A DNA stretch of 64,000 bases, taken from contig CAZRES010000001.1 in NCBI GenBank assembly GCA_964598885.1, positions 1-64,000 of the forward strand. Reading direction: 5' to 3'. The translations under genes were made by a program, and so were the position numbers. Below are positions 8,762-16,563 of the stretch, in pieces. The stretch is from SURF-33 sp964598885. GTDB lineage: Bacteria; Desulfobacterota; Desulfobacteria; Desulfobacterales; Desulfosalsimonadaceae. Position 1 is the stretch's first letter. Each line of letters begins with the position of its first letter. The notes under the pieces were generated by a model. It was not told the DNA's origin and did no database searches. It was given only the letters and a program-made list of their open reading frames with translations.

Positions 8762-10246
8762 ATGTCCGCCAACCAAAATATATCCCGAAAGATTACCCCG
8801 CTTTTGGTCTATGGCCGCCCGCCGCTGGTGTTTGGCGGAATGCTTTTTGCCATTGCCGTGATGCTCACCAGGCATCCGACCCTTTATCTGATCGGCACGC
8901 TGCTTCTTTTTACCGCCATGGTGTTTGATCTGGTGGACGGCTGGTTCGCGGCCCGTTTCCTTCATAACACGACCATGGCCGATCTGGCCGACCGGATCAT
9001 GGACCGGGTGGTGTATTCGATCGTATTCCCGTTGGTCTCGGTTGGCATGATGTGGCGACTGCTGGACACAGCGCCGGAATTTAGAAGAATCGAACTACTG
9101 CATGCGATTTTTGTCCTGATTCTGTGTGTAACGGTTCTAATTCGAAATAATTTTGCGCATTTCATGCGGGGATTCGCGGTGCGTTACGGGCAGGAGCCGG
9201 AACTCCGGGAACTGACCCGTCTGCGCACCATCGTGGCGGCTCCCCTTGGCCTGATCCTTTACGCCCACGCATTTTACATTCCGGCAGCCGAATCATACTC
9301 GTTGCTCCACAGCGTTTTGGAGCGGCTGGGCAATCTTCCCCTGCGGAACCTTTTTATTATTGAAATTTTGTTTTTAATTATCAACTTCGGTTCCATTGCC
9401 GGGTATTGCCGTAAATACGGTACCTATTGTCTGGATGAACTCTGTCTGGATAATATTGTATTACGGCGTCGGATTCTATCGGTTTTTCCTAATGCATTGA
9501 CCATTATGAACGCCATGATGGGGTTGCTGGCGGTGTTTTTTGCCTGGCAGGGGAAAATGACCGAATCGTATCTGCTGCTTATCGGCGCGGCGGTTTTCGA
9601 CAAGCTCGACGGCGCCATGGCCCGGAAACTGGGTCTGACGGAACCGGTTCCCGAAACGGCAAGCGCCGGCAGGGTGACCTTTGGCGGGCTTTTGGATGAT
9701 ATCGCCGACGGCGTGAGTTTTTGCATTGCCCCGGCCTGGATTTTTTATATCTGTATGTCCGCGCACCCCAGTCCCGAGATCCGGGTCTTGCCGGCGGGGA
9801 CCGTCGCGTTGATTTATGTCCTGGCCGGTTTTGTGCGGCTGGCGTATTTCACGCTGGATCGGCATCCCATCCCGGGCTTTTTCAAGGGAATGCCCACCCC
9901 GGCCGCGGCATTGTTCGTTGCCGCGCCGCTGATCATTGCCTGCCAGGCAAATCATGTATCCGTGGAATACGCCACAACCGTCGCTTATTTCTGTTTTGGT
10001 CTGATGCTGTTTGTGGCCCTGCTGATGAATTTCTATCCGGTGCGGTATCTTCACATCGGACGGTTCATGGACCGCAATCCCTGGTTTACGGTAACCAATC
10101 TCATCCTTTTGCTTTTATTTATCTTCACACCGTGGTTCGGGTATCTGGTTTTTATTCAGATGCTGCTTTATGCGGTATCCCCATTATGGACCTGGCGCAT
10201 TGATCCGGAAATTGCGGCACTTGAAACCCGCAAAGGCCGTACCTGA
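8762..10246 (+). CDS. Double CDP-alcohol phosphatidyltransferase membrane protein
   Basis: 494 residues, highly hydrophobic, with two copies of the CDP-alcohol phosphotransferase domain. These enzymes join a CDP-activated lipid or alcohol to an acceptor, consensus DxxDGxxARx8GxxxDxxxD. The C-terminal copy has D280, D283, G284, A287, R288, then G308, D312, D316, with 19 residues between R and G instead of about 8. The N-terminal copy keeps D56, D59, G60, D77 and D81, but has Ala at the Arg position (64) and at the second Gly (73). One copy may be structural. Phosphatidylserine or phosphatidylinositol-phosphate type activity is possible. No clear ribosome-binding site precedes the ATG. Confidence 0.8.
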   Translation: MSANQNISRKITPLLVYGRPPLVFGGMLFAIAVMLTRHPTLYLIGTLLLFTAMVFDLVDGWFAARFLHNTTMADLADRIMDRVVYSIVFPLVSVGMMWRLLDTAPEFRRIELLHAIFVLILCVTVLIRNNFAHFMRGFAVRYGQEPELRELTRLRTIVAAPLGLILYAHAFYIPAAESYSLLHSVLERLGNLPLRNLFIIEILFLIINFGSIAGYCRKYGTYCLDELCLDNIVLRRRILSVFPNALTIMNAMMGLLAVFFAWQGKMTESYLLLIGAAVFDKLDGAMARKLGLTEPVPETASAGRVTFGGLLDDIADGVSFCIAPAWIFYICMSAHPSPEIRVLPAGTVALIYVLAGFVRLAYFTLDRHPIPGFFKGMPTPAAALFVAAPLIIACQANHVSVEYATTVAYFCFGLMLFVALLMNFYPVRYLHIGRFMDRNPWFTVTNLILLLLFIFTPWFGYLVFIQMLLYAVSPLWTWRIDPEIAALETRKGRT

Positions 10247-10298
10247 ACACCGTCTGGAAAATCAAAAGAGACTATGCACCAAAGTGAGAAAGAGAGAA

Positions 10299-11129
10299 AT
10301 GTCAAACCTGAAAACCACCATTGATATTTTTAAACTGCTGGACCAGTCCAATTGCCGGGATTGCGGCGAAAAAACATGCCTGGCCTTTGCGGCCGCGGTG
10401 TTTAAAGGAAAACGTAAACTGGAAGAATGCACGCATCTGGAGCCGGAAATTATCGAAAAATATGCCGGGCGCACCCCCAGAGCCCAGTCCGTGGAAGAAG
10501 ACATGGCCGATGAAATGGCGCGGCTTAAGGCCCGGGTTGCCGATATGGACCTGGCGGCCGCTGCAAAGCGGGTGGGAGCCAGGTATTCCAATGATAGCCT
10601 GACAATCCGGATTTTCGGCAAGGATTTCACCGTGGACCGGCAGGGGCATCTGCGGACCGATCTTCACATCAATCCCTGGATGGTGATCCCGGTCTTGCAT
10701 CACATCCTCAGCGGCAAGGGTCTGGCGCCGACGGGCAGATGGGTGCCTTTTCGGGAACTTCCCCACGGGCGGGAACGCAATCTGCTTTACCTCCAGCGGG
10801 TGGAACGTCCGCTCAAACGGGTGGCCGATCATTATACGAATTTTTTCAAGGACCTGCTGGAAATTTTTGACGGCAGGGAGATGACCGACCGCTATGATTC
10901 GGATATCTCCATTGTCCTGCATCCATTGCCCCTGCTACCCATTCTGATTAGCTACGACCGACCGGATGAAGGGATTGAATCGGATCTGCATATCTTTTTC
11001 GATGAAACCGCCGAAGCCAACCTGGACATTGAGTCGCTGTATATCATGGTGGGCGGTATCGTGAACATGTTTCATAAAATCGCGCTTCGTCATGGGGTCG
11101 CAGACGAACTGCGCGAAAACGGATTCTAG
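10299..11129 (+). CDS. DUF3786 protein with N-terminal Fe-S cluster domain
   Basis: 276 residues from the ATG at 10299, preceded by a purine-rich GAAAGAGAG; readings from further upstream overlap the previous gene. Residues about 10-45 form a four-Cys Fe4S4 motif (CRDCGEKTC then a fourth Cys about 18 residues on), like that in corrinoid Fe-S proteins. The rest is DUF3786, including KDFTVDRQGHLRTDLHINPW and the acidic DLHIFFDETAEANLDIESL. Such proteins are typical of anaerobes with Wood-Ljungdahl or corrinoid metabolism, and a role linked to methyl or corrinoid chemistry is plausible but unproven. It is followed after 9 bases by ptsP. Confidence 0.82.
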   Translation: MSNLKTTIDIFKLLDQSNCRDCGEKTCLAFAAAVFKGKRKLEECTHLEPEIIEKYAGRTPRAQSVEEDMADEMARLKARVADMDLAAAAKRVGARYSNDSLTIRIFGKDFTVDRQGHLRTDLHINPWMVIPVLHHILSGKGLAPTGRWVPFRELPHGRERNLLYLQRVERPLKRVADHYTNFFKDLLEIFDGREMTDRYDSDISIVLHPLPLLPILISYDRPDEGIESDLHIFFDETAEANLDIESLYIMVGGIVNMFHKIALRHGVADELRENGF

Positions 11130-11138
11130 GAAAATTCA

Positions 11139-13442
11139 ATGCAGCGGCAATATATCAGCATACTGGAAGAAATTTTCCATATTATCGCCGAATCCGCCGG
11201 TCCCGAGCTCACCCTTAACCGCATCGGCGCCCTTGTTGCCGAGCGCTTTTCCGTGGATGTCTGTTCCGTTTATGTGTATCAGCCGAGAAAAAAACGGCTG
11301 CTTCTAAAGGCCACTGTGGGCTTGAAGACGGATCAGGTCGGCGCTATCTCCATGGCCGTGGATCAGGGACTGACCGGACTGGTCATCGAAACCATGCAAC
11401 CCGTGTTTGTGACCGATCCGGCCTCCCATCCGCGGTATCGATATTATGCCGGCACTGGTGAAGAAGCATATCAGACGTTTCTGGGCCTTCCCCTCAAATA
11501 TCATCGGCAGATTCTCGGCGTGCTGGTGATTCAGACCCTTGCCCGCGACGGCATCCCCCCGGATCATATTCCGATTTTTGAATATATTGCCAGCCAGATT
11601 TCCGCCACGGTTGCCTATACCGGACTGCTGGACAACCAGATGCGCAACCGCCGCAAGACGGGGCCGGATCATCCCGGCGGCCCGGACGGTCCGGCCGCAT
11701 CGGCGCGACCATCCTCCCAGCGGAACTATCTGCGGGGAAATCCCGTCTCCCCGGGTGTAGCGGATGGGTATGCCTACTATCTCCCGGAAAACATTGATTT
11801 TGATCAGGTGGGCTGTAGGGTCGCCAAACAGCCGGCGGTGGAAAAAAAGCGCATGCAAAGTGCCATTGACGCCTCAGCCGCCCAGATTCAACGGGTTATG
11901 GAAAAGGCCCGGGATTTTTCCGCTGAAGAATCGGCCGTGATCGACGCCCATCTGATGTTTCTTTCGGATCCCTCGCTGAAGCGAAAACTGTTCGATCGCA
12001 TTGCATCGGGGCAGTGTGCCGAATATGCGCTTAAACAGGTGATTTTTGGCTATGTTGATATCTTCCGGGGATTTTCCGATTCCTACCTGAGCGAACGCGC
12101 TGCGGATGTTCTTGATATCGGCCGGCGCGTGCTGGCCAATCTCATCGGCGCCGAAGGGGAATCACCGGCAGGATTTGACAGGCCCACCATCGTCATTGCG
12201 TCGGATATTTCGCCTGTGGACCTTCTGGCGATTCATCAACCGGAACTCAAGGGCATTGTTCTTTCCAAAGGGGGGCCCACCTCTCATACGGTTATACTCT
12301 CAAAATCATTTGAAATTCCGGCAGTTATCGGCGTGGACGGCGTGATTGAAACCGTCCGGCAGGGGGATCACCTGATTGTCGACGGCATGTCGGGTTTTGT
12401 TTTTACCAATCCACCGGCTGAAATCCGGAAAGAATACCAGCGTCGCCAGGATGAAGAAGAAAAGTTGAGTCAGCAGCTCAGTTCTTTGAAAGATGCGCCG
12501 GCCGTCACCGCGGACGGTTTTCGCATGCATCTGGGAGCCAACATCGGGCTGTTGTCGGACATGGAGTTGGTAAAAAAATACGGAGCGGAATATATCGGCC
12601 TTTACCGAACGGAATTTCCCTTCCTGCTGCGGAAGAATTTCCCCACGGAAGAAGAACAGTTCATTCTTTACCGCACCATGCTGCAAAGCGCCGAAGGGCG
12701 GACGGTCACCATTCGGACATTTGACGCGGGCGGGGATAAGGTGTTGCCGTATCTGGATGTACCCAAAGAAGACAATCCCTTTCTGGGATGGCGGTCCATT
12801 CGTCTCAGCCTTGATTTAGACGAGATTTTCCGCACCCAGATCCGCGCCATTCTCAGGGCGTCCGGTTTCGGCGGGACACAAATGCTTTTTCCCATGATCA
12901 CCTGTGTCTCGGAAGTCCGCCGGATTCATGAAATCCTGGCATCGGAAAAGACAGTGCTGTCCGGGCGGAAGGAGATCTATGACAAAAATATCGAAATCGG
13001 CATCATGGTCGAGGTTCCCGGGGCCATCGGCATTTTGGACCGACTGCTACGGTATGTCGATTTTGTGAGCATCGGCACCAATGACTTGATTCAGTATATG
13101 CTGGCCGTCGACAGGAACAACAAGAAAGTGGCCGGCCTTTACAATGTGCTTCACCCGTCGGTGATCGCGGCTGTTGCGGAGATTGTCGACATCTGTAATC
13201 GGAACAACAAGCCGGTCAATATATGCGGCGAGGCCGCGTCCCGGCCGGAATGCCAGTTGCTGTTTACCGGTATGGGCGCTGACCGGATTTCCATGAACGC
13301 CTCCGCCGTGCCGGCGGCCAAGGCCTTTATCCGGTCAATTCGTCAGACCGATGCCCGTGCGGTGCTGGAAGAAGCTCTTTGCCTGGAGGATGCCGGAGCC
13401 GTCAGCCGGATGATTCAGGAATTTTCAAAAAATATAGCTTGA
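11139..13442 (+). CDS. ptsP: PEP-protein phosphotransferase with GAF domain (PtsP / EI-Ntr)
   Basis: 767 residues. An N-terminal GAF domain (about 1-165) is followed by an unstructured linker and a full enzyme I module. The phospho-His domain has GGPTSHTVILSKS with the active His at about residue 383. The PEP-binding barrel has GLYRTEFPF, GGDKVLPYL and the near-C-terminal NICGEAASRPE. It transfers phosphate from PEP to an NPr-type carrier and so links carbon and nitrogen status to regulation. The GAF domain could sense 2-oxoglutarate or glutamine, as in nitrogen PTS enzymes. No HPr or EIIA gene is in the window. Length is normal for PtsP. Confidence 0.92.
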   Translation: MQRQYISILEEIFHIIAESAGPELTLNRIGALVAERFSVDVCSVYVYQPRKKRLLLKATVGLKTDQVGAISMAVDQGLTGLVIETMQPVFVTDPASHPRYRYYAGTGEEAYQTFLGLPLKYHRQILGVLVIQTLARDGIPPDHIPIFEYIASQISATVAYTGLLDNQMRNRRKTGPDHPGGPDGPAASARPSSQRNYLRGNPVSPGVADGYAYYLPENIDFDQVGCRVAKQPAVEKKRMQSAIDASAAQIQRVMEKARDFSAEESAVIDAHLMFLSDPSLKRKLFDRIASGQCAEYALKQVIFGYVDIFRGFSDSYLSERAADVLDIGRRVLANLIGAEGESPAGFDRPTIVIASDISPVDLLAIHQPELKGIVLSKGGPTSHTVILSKSFEIPAVIGVDGVIETVRQGDHLIVDGMSGFVFTNPPAEIRKEYQRRQDEEEKLSQQLSSLKDAPAVTADGFRMHLGANIGLLSDMELVKKYGAEYIGLYRTEFPFLLRKNFPTEEEQFILYRTMLQSAEGRTVTIRTFDAGGDKVLPYLDVPKEDNPFLGWRSIRLSLDLDEIFRTQIRAILRASGFGGTQMLFPMITCVSEVRRIHEILASEKTVLSGRKEIYDKNIEIGIMVEVPGAIGILDRLLRYVDFVSIGTNDLIQYMLAVDRNNKKVAGLYNVLHPSVIAAVAEIVDICNRNNKPVNICGEAASRPECQLLFTGMGADRISMNASAVPAAKAFIRSIRQTDARAVLEEALCLEDAGAVSRMIQEFSKNIA

Positions 13443-13487
13443 TCCAATCGGGCGGCTGCTCATCAGCGTATGGCTTGACGGTTTGCT

Positions 13488-13532
13488 CCGACGCCGCGCG
13501 TCGGCATGCGGTGAAAATGCAACTTGAAGTTG
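13488..13532. repeat. Two short palindromes between ptsP and the ferritin-like gene
   Basis: In the 181-base gap there are two inverted repeats. CCGACGC-CGC-GCGTCGG spans 13488-13504 and could fold as a hairpin after ptsP, but has no T-run. CAACTT-G-AAGTTG spans 13520-13532 and is followed by a CATAAT box at 13537-13542, so it might be an operator overlapping a promoter for the ferritin-like gene. No recognised regulator consensus fits. Confidence 0.35.
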
Positions 13533-13623
13533 TTTGCATAATGGGTTTTGTTGCGTTATGGTTCATCCATCGTGATTATTTTGTGCATTCTGCCCGGAAA
13601 CCTCAATGGGAGGCTTTTTGCTT

Positions 13624-14091
13624 ATGCCGATCGGTTTTACGACATTTGCGGAAGTTATTGGTTTTGCGATGATGCGGGAGGAAGCCGCCTGCGCGTTTTA
13701 CAAGGATCTGGCGGAAAAAATCGATGATCCTTCCATCCGTCAAATTTTCCGCGAGTTTGCCGAAGAAGAAGAAAAACACAGGCAATTACTGCAAAGTCTC
13801 GATATAAATACCCTGTCCAGTCTTTTTGACAACATTGTCTCCCGGATCGATGATATGGGCATTCCCGAAAATCCGGCGCCCGCATCATCCGATGCGGGCA
13901 TGCCCATAAGAGACGCTCTGATTCTCGCCATGAAACGGGAGGAGAAATCTCAGAACCTTTATTCCCTCCTGGCGGAATCAACCACCGACAATGATCTGAG
14001 TCTCCTTTTTCTCGGTCTTGCCCGGGAAGAGGCCGGTCACAAACTCCGAATCGAAAAAACTTATCAGAAATTGTTTGCCGGCAAAGCATAG
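13624..14091 (+). CDS. Ferritin-like diiron protein (rubrerythrin-type, no rubredoxin domain)
   Basis: 155 residues from the ATG at 13624, which has a GGGAGG ribosome-binding site ten bases upstream. Two helix pairs carry the spaced Glu/His ligands of ferritin-like diiron proteins: MREEAACAFYKDLAEK with EFAEEEEKHRQLL in the first half, and MKREEKSQNLYSLLAE with AREEAGHKLRIE in the second. There is no C-terminal CxxC rubredoxin centre, so electron transfer would need a partner. Likely role is peroxide or oxygen defence in an anaerobe. A universal stress protein follows on the same strand. Confidence 0.83.
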   Translation: MPIGFTTFAEVIGFAMMREEAACAFYKDLAEKIDDPSIRQIFREFAEEEEKHRQLLQSLDINTLSSLFDNIVSRIDDMGIPENPAPASSDAGMPIRDALILAMKREEKSQNLYSLLAESTTDNDLSLLFLGLAREEAGHKLRIEKTYQKLFAGKA

Positions 14092-14133
14092 GCGGTAAAA
14101 CTACTTGTGTAACCATGTATGGCAGGAAGCTCA

Positions 14134-14604
14134 ATGCAGCAAAATGCAAATGTGTTGATTGGAATCGACGGTTCCGAAAGCGCAAAGGGCGCAGTGGCAT
14201 ATGCCGCAAAATTTTATGACCCGCAACAAACCCGGGTGATGCTGATGCACGTCGAGGAAACGATTTCCCATGATGTGACGGCTCCGAAAGATGCGGAGAT
14301 CCCTGTGTCGAATACCATTGATATCCAAACGGTACGGGAACGCGTCATGGACGGCGTCCGAAATGTCATGGGGGAAGCCGCGGATATTCTGAAAAACAGC
14401 GGTTTTGCGGATAAATCCGTGGGAATCAAGATCCAACAGCGGGAAAGAGGCGTGGCCAGGGATCTTATGACCGAAGCCGGAAAGGGTTATAACGCGGTCC
14501 TGGTGGGCCGGCGGGGGTTGACCATGATCAAGGATTTCCTCATGGGCCGCGTTAGCATGAAACTTCTGCATCGGGCCCATAAAATGGCGGTGTGGATAGC
14601 GTAA
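14134..14604 (+). CDS. Universal stress protein (UspA family)
   Basis: 156 residues from the ATG at 14134, preceded by AGGAAG at 14124-14129. An in-frame ATG 15 bases earlier lacks such a site. It begins with VLIGIDGSESAKGAVAYAA, the standard Usp opening with the nucleotide-binding Asp. The end has AVLVGRRGLTMIKDFLMGRVSMKLL, a relaxed form of the ATP-binding G-x2-G-x9-G-S motif (Gly-Arg-Val-Ser). It sits between the ferritin-like gene and a cytidylate-kinase-like gene, all on the plus strand with short gaps. Confidence 0.87.
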   Translation: MQQNANVLIGIDGSESAKGAVAYAAKFYDPQQTRVMLMHVEETISHDVTAPKDAEIPVSNTIDIQTVRERVMDGVRNVMGEAADILKNSGFADKSVGIKIQQRERGVARDLMTEAGKGYNAVLVGRRGLTMIKDFLMGRVSMKLLHRAHKMAVWIA

Positions 14605-14629
14605 ATTTTTAAACCAGGAGAGATATTAT

Positions 14630-15277
14630 ATGGCGGTTATCACCATTGCGCGTCAATTCGGCGCCGGCGGACGGACGCTGGGCCTGCGTATCGCCAAACA
14701 TCTTCAATACCGGTTTCTCGATGATGTGGTGATCGCGGAGATCGCCAAAAAAGCACGGGTGTCCGAAAAAACGGTCCAGGCCATGGAGCGGGAAGCCGGC
14801 GGCCTGATTGCCAGGTTTATCTCCAGCGCATTGAGCCGGGACTACATCGAACGGATTACCGGAGCCGAACGTGGATACCTGGATGAAAAAATCTATGTGG
14901 ATATGCTGGCTTCCGTTGTTCCCGAGCTTGCGGCTGCTGGCAATGTCGTGCTTCTGGGGCGCGGGGGACAGTATTTTCTTAAACAAGATCCCAATGCCCG
15001 GCATTTTTTACTGGTGGCCGACATGAACGACCGCATCCAATTCCTGCAGCGGTTTTACAATCTATCCGATGCCGCTGCCCGCCAGGTGGTGTTAAACGGG
15101 GAAAAGCGAAGAGCCGGCCTGTACCGACGGATTGGATTACAGGATTATGATCAACCGGAGATGTACCATCTGGTGCTTAACATGAGTCGGGTTTCACTGG
15201 ATCAGGCCTTAGATCAGGTTTGCATGCTGGCGACGGGAGCTCCTGCAACCTTGCCCCATGCCGGTGAAAAACGTTGA
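14630..15277 (+). CDS. Cytidylate kinase-like family protein
   Basis: 215 residues, preceded by AGGAGA. The N-terminus VITIARQFGAGGRTLGLRIA is the P-loop region of the cytidylate-kinase-2 family (GAGG in place of a classical GKS loop). The middle has VVLLGRGGQYFL, and then an ADMNDRIQF segment typical of the family. These proteins resemble CMP kinase but their phospho-acceptor is usually unproven; in Deltaproteobacteria they often lie beside Usp genes or are fused to signalling domains. A divergent relative of the same fold is fused to a receiver at 48991-50211. Confidence 0.85.
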   Translation: MAVITIARQFGAGGRTLGLRIAKHLQYRFLDDVVIAEIAKKARVSEKTVQAMEREAGGLIARFISSALSRDYIERITGAERGYLDEKIYVDMLASVVPELAAAGNVVLLGRGGQYFLKQDPNARHFLLVADMNDRIQFLQRFYNLSDAAARQVVLNGEKRRAGLYRRIGLQDYDQPEMYHLVLNMSRVSLDQALDQVCMLATGAPATLPHAGEKR

Positions 15278-15286
15278 TGGTCGTTA

Positions 15287-16480
15287 ATGGCCATTGATAA
15301 GCGGGTTAAACGCCATATTCTGAGCCGACCGGCCTGGTTTTTTGCCGCCACCGCGCCCGGCATCGAAGCCGTGTGCCGAAAAGAACTGCTGACTCTCGGA
15401 TTTGCGGCCCAAGACATGGTGGTTGAAAATGGCGGAATTGCTTTTTCCGGTAGGATCCCGGATGGTTATCGCGCCAATCTCTGTCTTCGCACGGCCACTC
15501 GCGTACTCATGCGCATGACCAGTTTTTCCGCGACCCACTTCCGGCGACTGGAAAAACACGCGGCCAGCCTGTCGTGGGAGCTTTATTTACGCCTTGATGC
15601 CGACTGCCGGATACATGTCGCGTCCCGCAAATCGAGGTTGTTTCATTCCAAAGCCGTTGCCCAACGCCTGCGCGCCGCCATTGAGGAGCGGCGTCGTTTT
15701 TTGGGCATCGTATCAGCGCCCGAAAAACAAGGTGGGGACCAACCGCAACGCATTTTTGCCCGCATTGAAAACGATCAATGCGTCATTTCCATCGACAGCA
15801 GCGGGGAACTGCTTTACAAACGCGGGGTCAAATCCCATGCCGCCGGCGCCCCCATCCGAGAAACCATGGCATCGGCCTTGCTGTTGAGCGCCGGCTATCG
15901 GCCGGGCGATCCTCTGATCGATCCCATGTGCGGGTCCGGAACCTTTTCCATTGAAGCGGCCATGATGGGCAACCAAATTCCGGCCGGCTGGTATCGCCGG
16001 TTTGCGTTTATGACATGGCCTTGTTTCCGGGAGACCCACTGGCGGCATATCCGCCGGCAGGCGGCGGTTGATATCCGGACCGCGGAACAGCCCTTTGTCT
16101 TTGCATCAGATATGGATACGGATGCCTGTGCGAATCTGGAGGGCGCCATTTTGTCGCGCGACATGACCGACGCCGTAAAGGTGTGGACAAGAAATTTTTT
16201 TGATCTGAAACCTTCGGACTTTCCCATCCCCCATTCCCGCCGTTTGGATGCGCTCATGGTGATCAATCCGCCTTACGGCCGGCGCATGGCGCTTGCATCA
16301 TCCGACAGCCGGTTTTTTGCGGCCATAACGCAAAAATTACGTGCCGATTTCAAAGGATGGAAAGTCGCCCTGATCATACCGAAACGGCATCTGCTTACTC
16401 AAACGCCGCCGGGCTTGACGTCCCGCTCGTTTTTTCACGGCGGGCTCAGGCCGATCCTGTTGACCGGAAGGATCGACTGA
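15287..16480 (+). CDS. THUMP-domain class I SAM-dependent rRNA methyltransferase (RlmL/UPF0020 type)
   Basis: 397 residues, starting 9 bases after the previous stop. An N-terminal THUMP-like RNA-binding region (about 15-165) is followed by a methyltransferase domain with DPMCGSGTFSIEAAMM (SAM loop) and NPPYGRRM, the N6-adenine/N2-guanine catalytic motif. This matches the N-terminal half of RlmL, which makes m2G2445 in 23S rRNA. The target is inferred from family only. The protein lacks the second methyltransferase domain of the E. coli fusion enzyme, which is normal outside gammaproteobacteria. Confidence 0.87.
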   Translation: MAIDKRVKRHILSRPAWFFAATAPGIEAVCRKELLTLGFAAQDMVVENGGIAFSGRIPDGYRANLCLRTATRVLMRMTSFSATHFRRLEKHAASLSWELYLRLDADCRIHVASRKSRLFHSKAVAQRLRAAIEERRRFLGIVSAPEKQGGDQPQRIFARIENDQCVISIDSSGELLYKRGVKSHAAGAPIRETMASALLLSAGYRPGDPLIDPMCGSGTFSIEAAMMGNQIPAGWYRRFAFMTWPCFRETHWRHIRRQAAVDIRTAEQPFVFASDMDTDACANLEGAILSRDMTDAVKVWTRNFFDLKPSDFPIPHSRRLDALMVINPPYGRRMALASSDSRFFAAITQKLRADFKGWKVALIIPKRHLLTQTPPGLTSRSFFHGGLRPILLTGRID

Positions 16481-16550
16481 TTCCCCAAAAACATTGCGAT
16501 CGCTGGGAATGTTCGATAGGGGTGCGGCCAGATCGTTAATAAGTAGAAAA

Positions 16551-16563
16551 GGAGGCAGGTCTG
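16551..16563 (+). promoter_or_regulatory. Ribosome-binding site deciding a CTG start
   Basis: GGAGG at 16551-16555 lies 5 bases before CTG at 16561. There is no in-frame ATG or GTG near the conserved N-terminus of the downstream radical SAM protein, and an in-frame stop is at 16540-16542. This is the best-supported start in the region, although CTG starts are rare. Confidence 0.6.
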
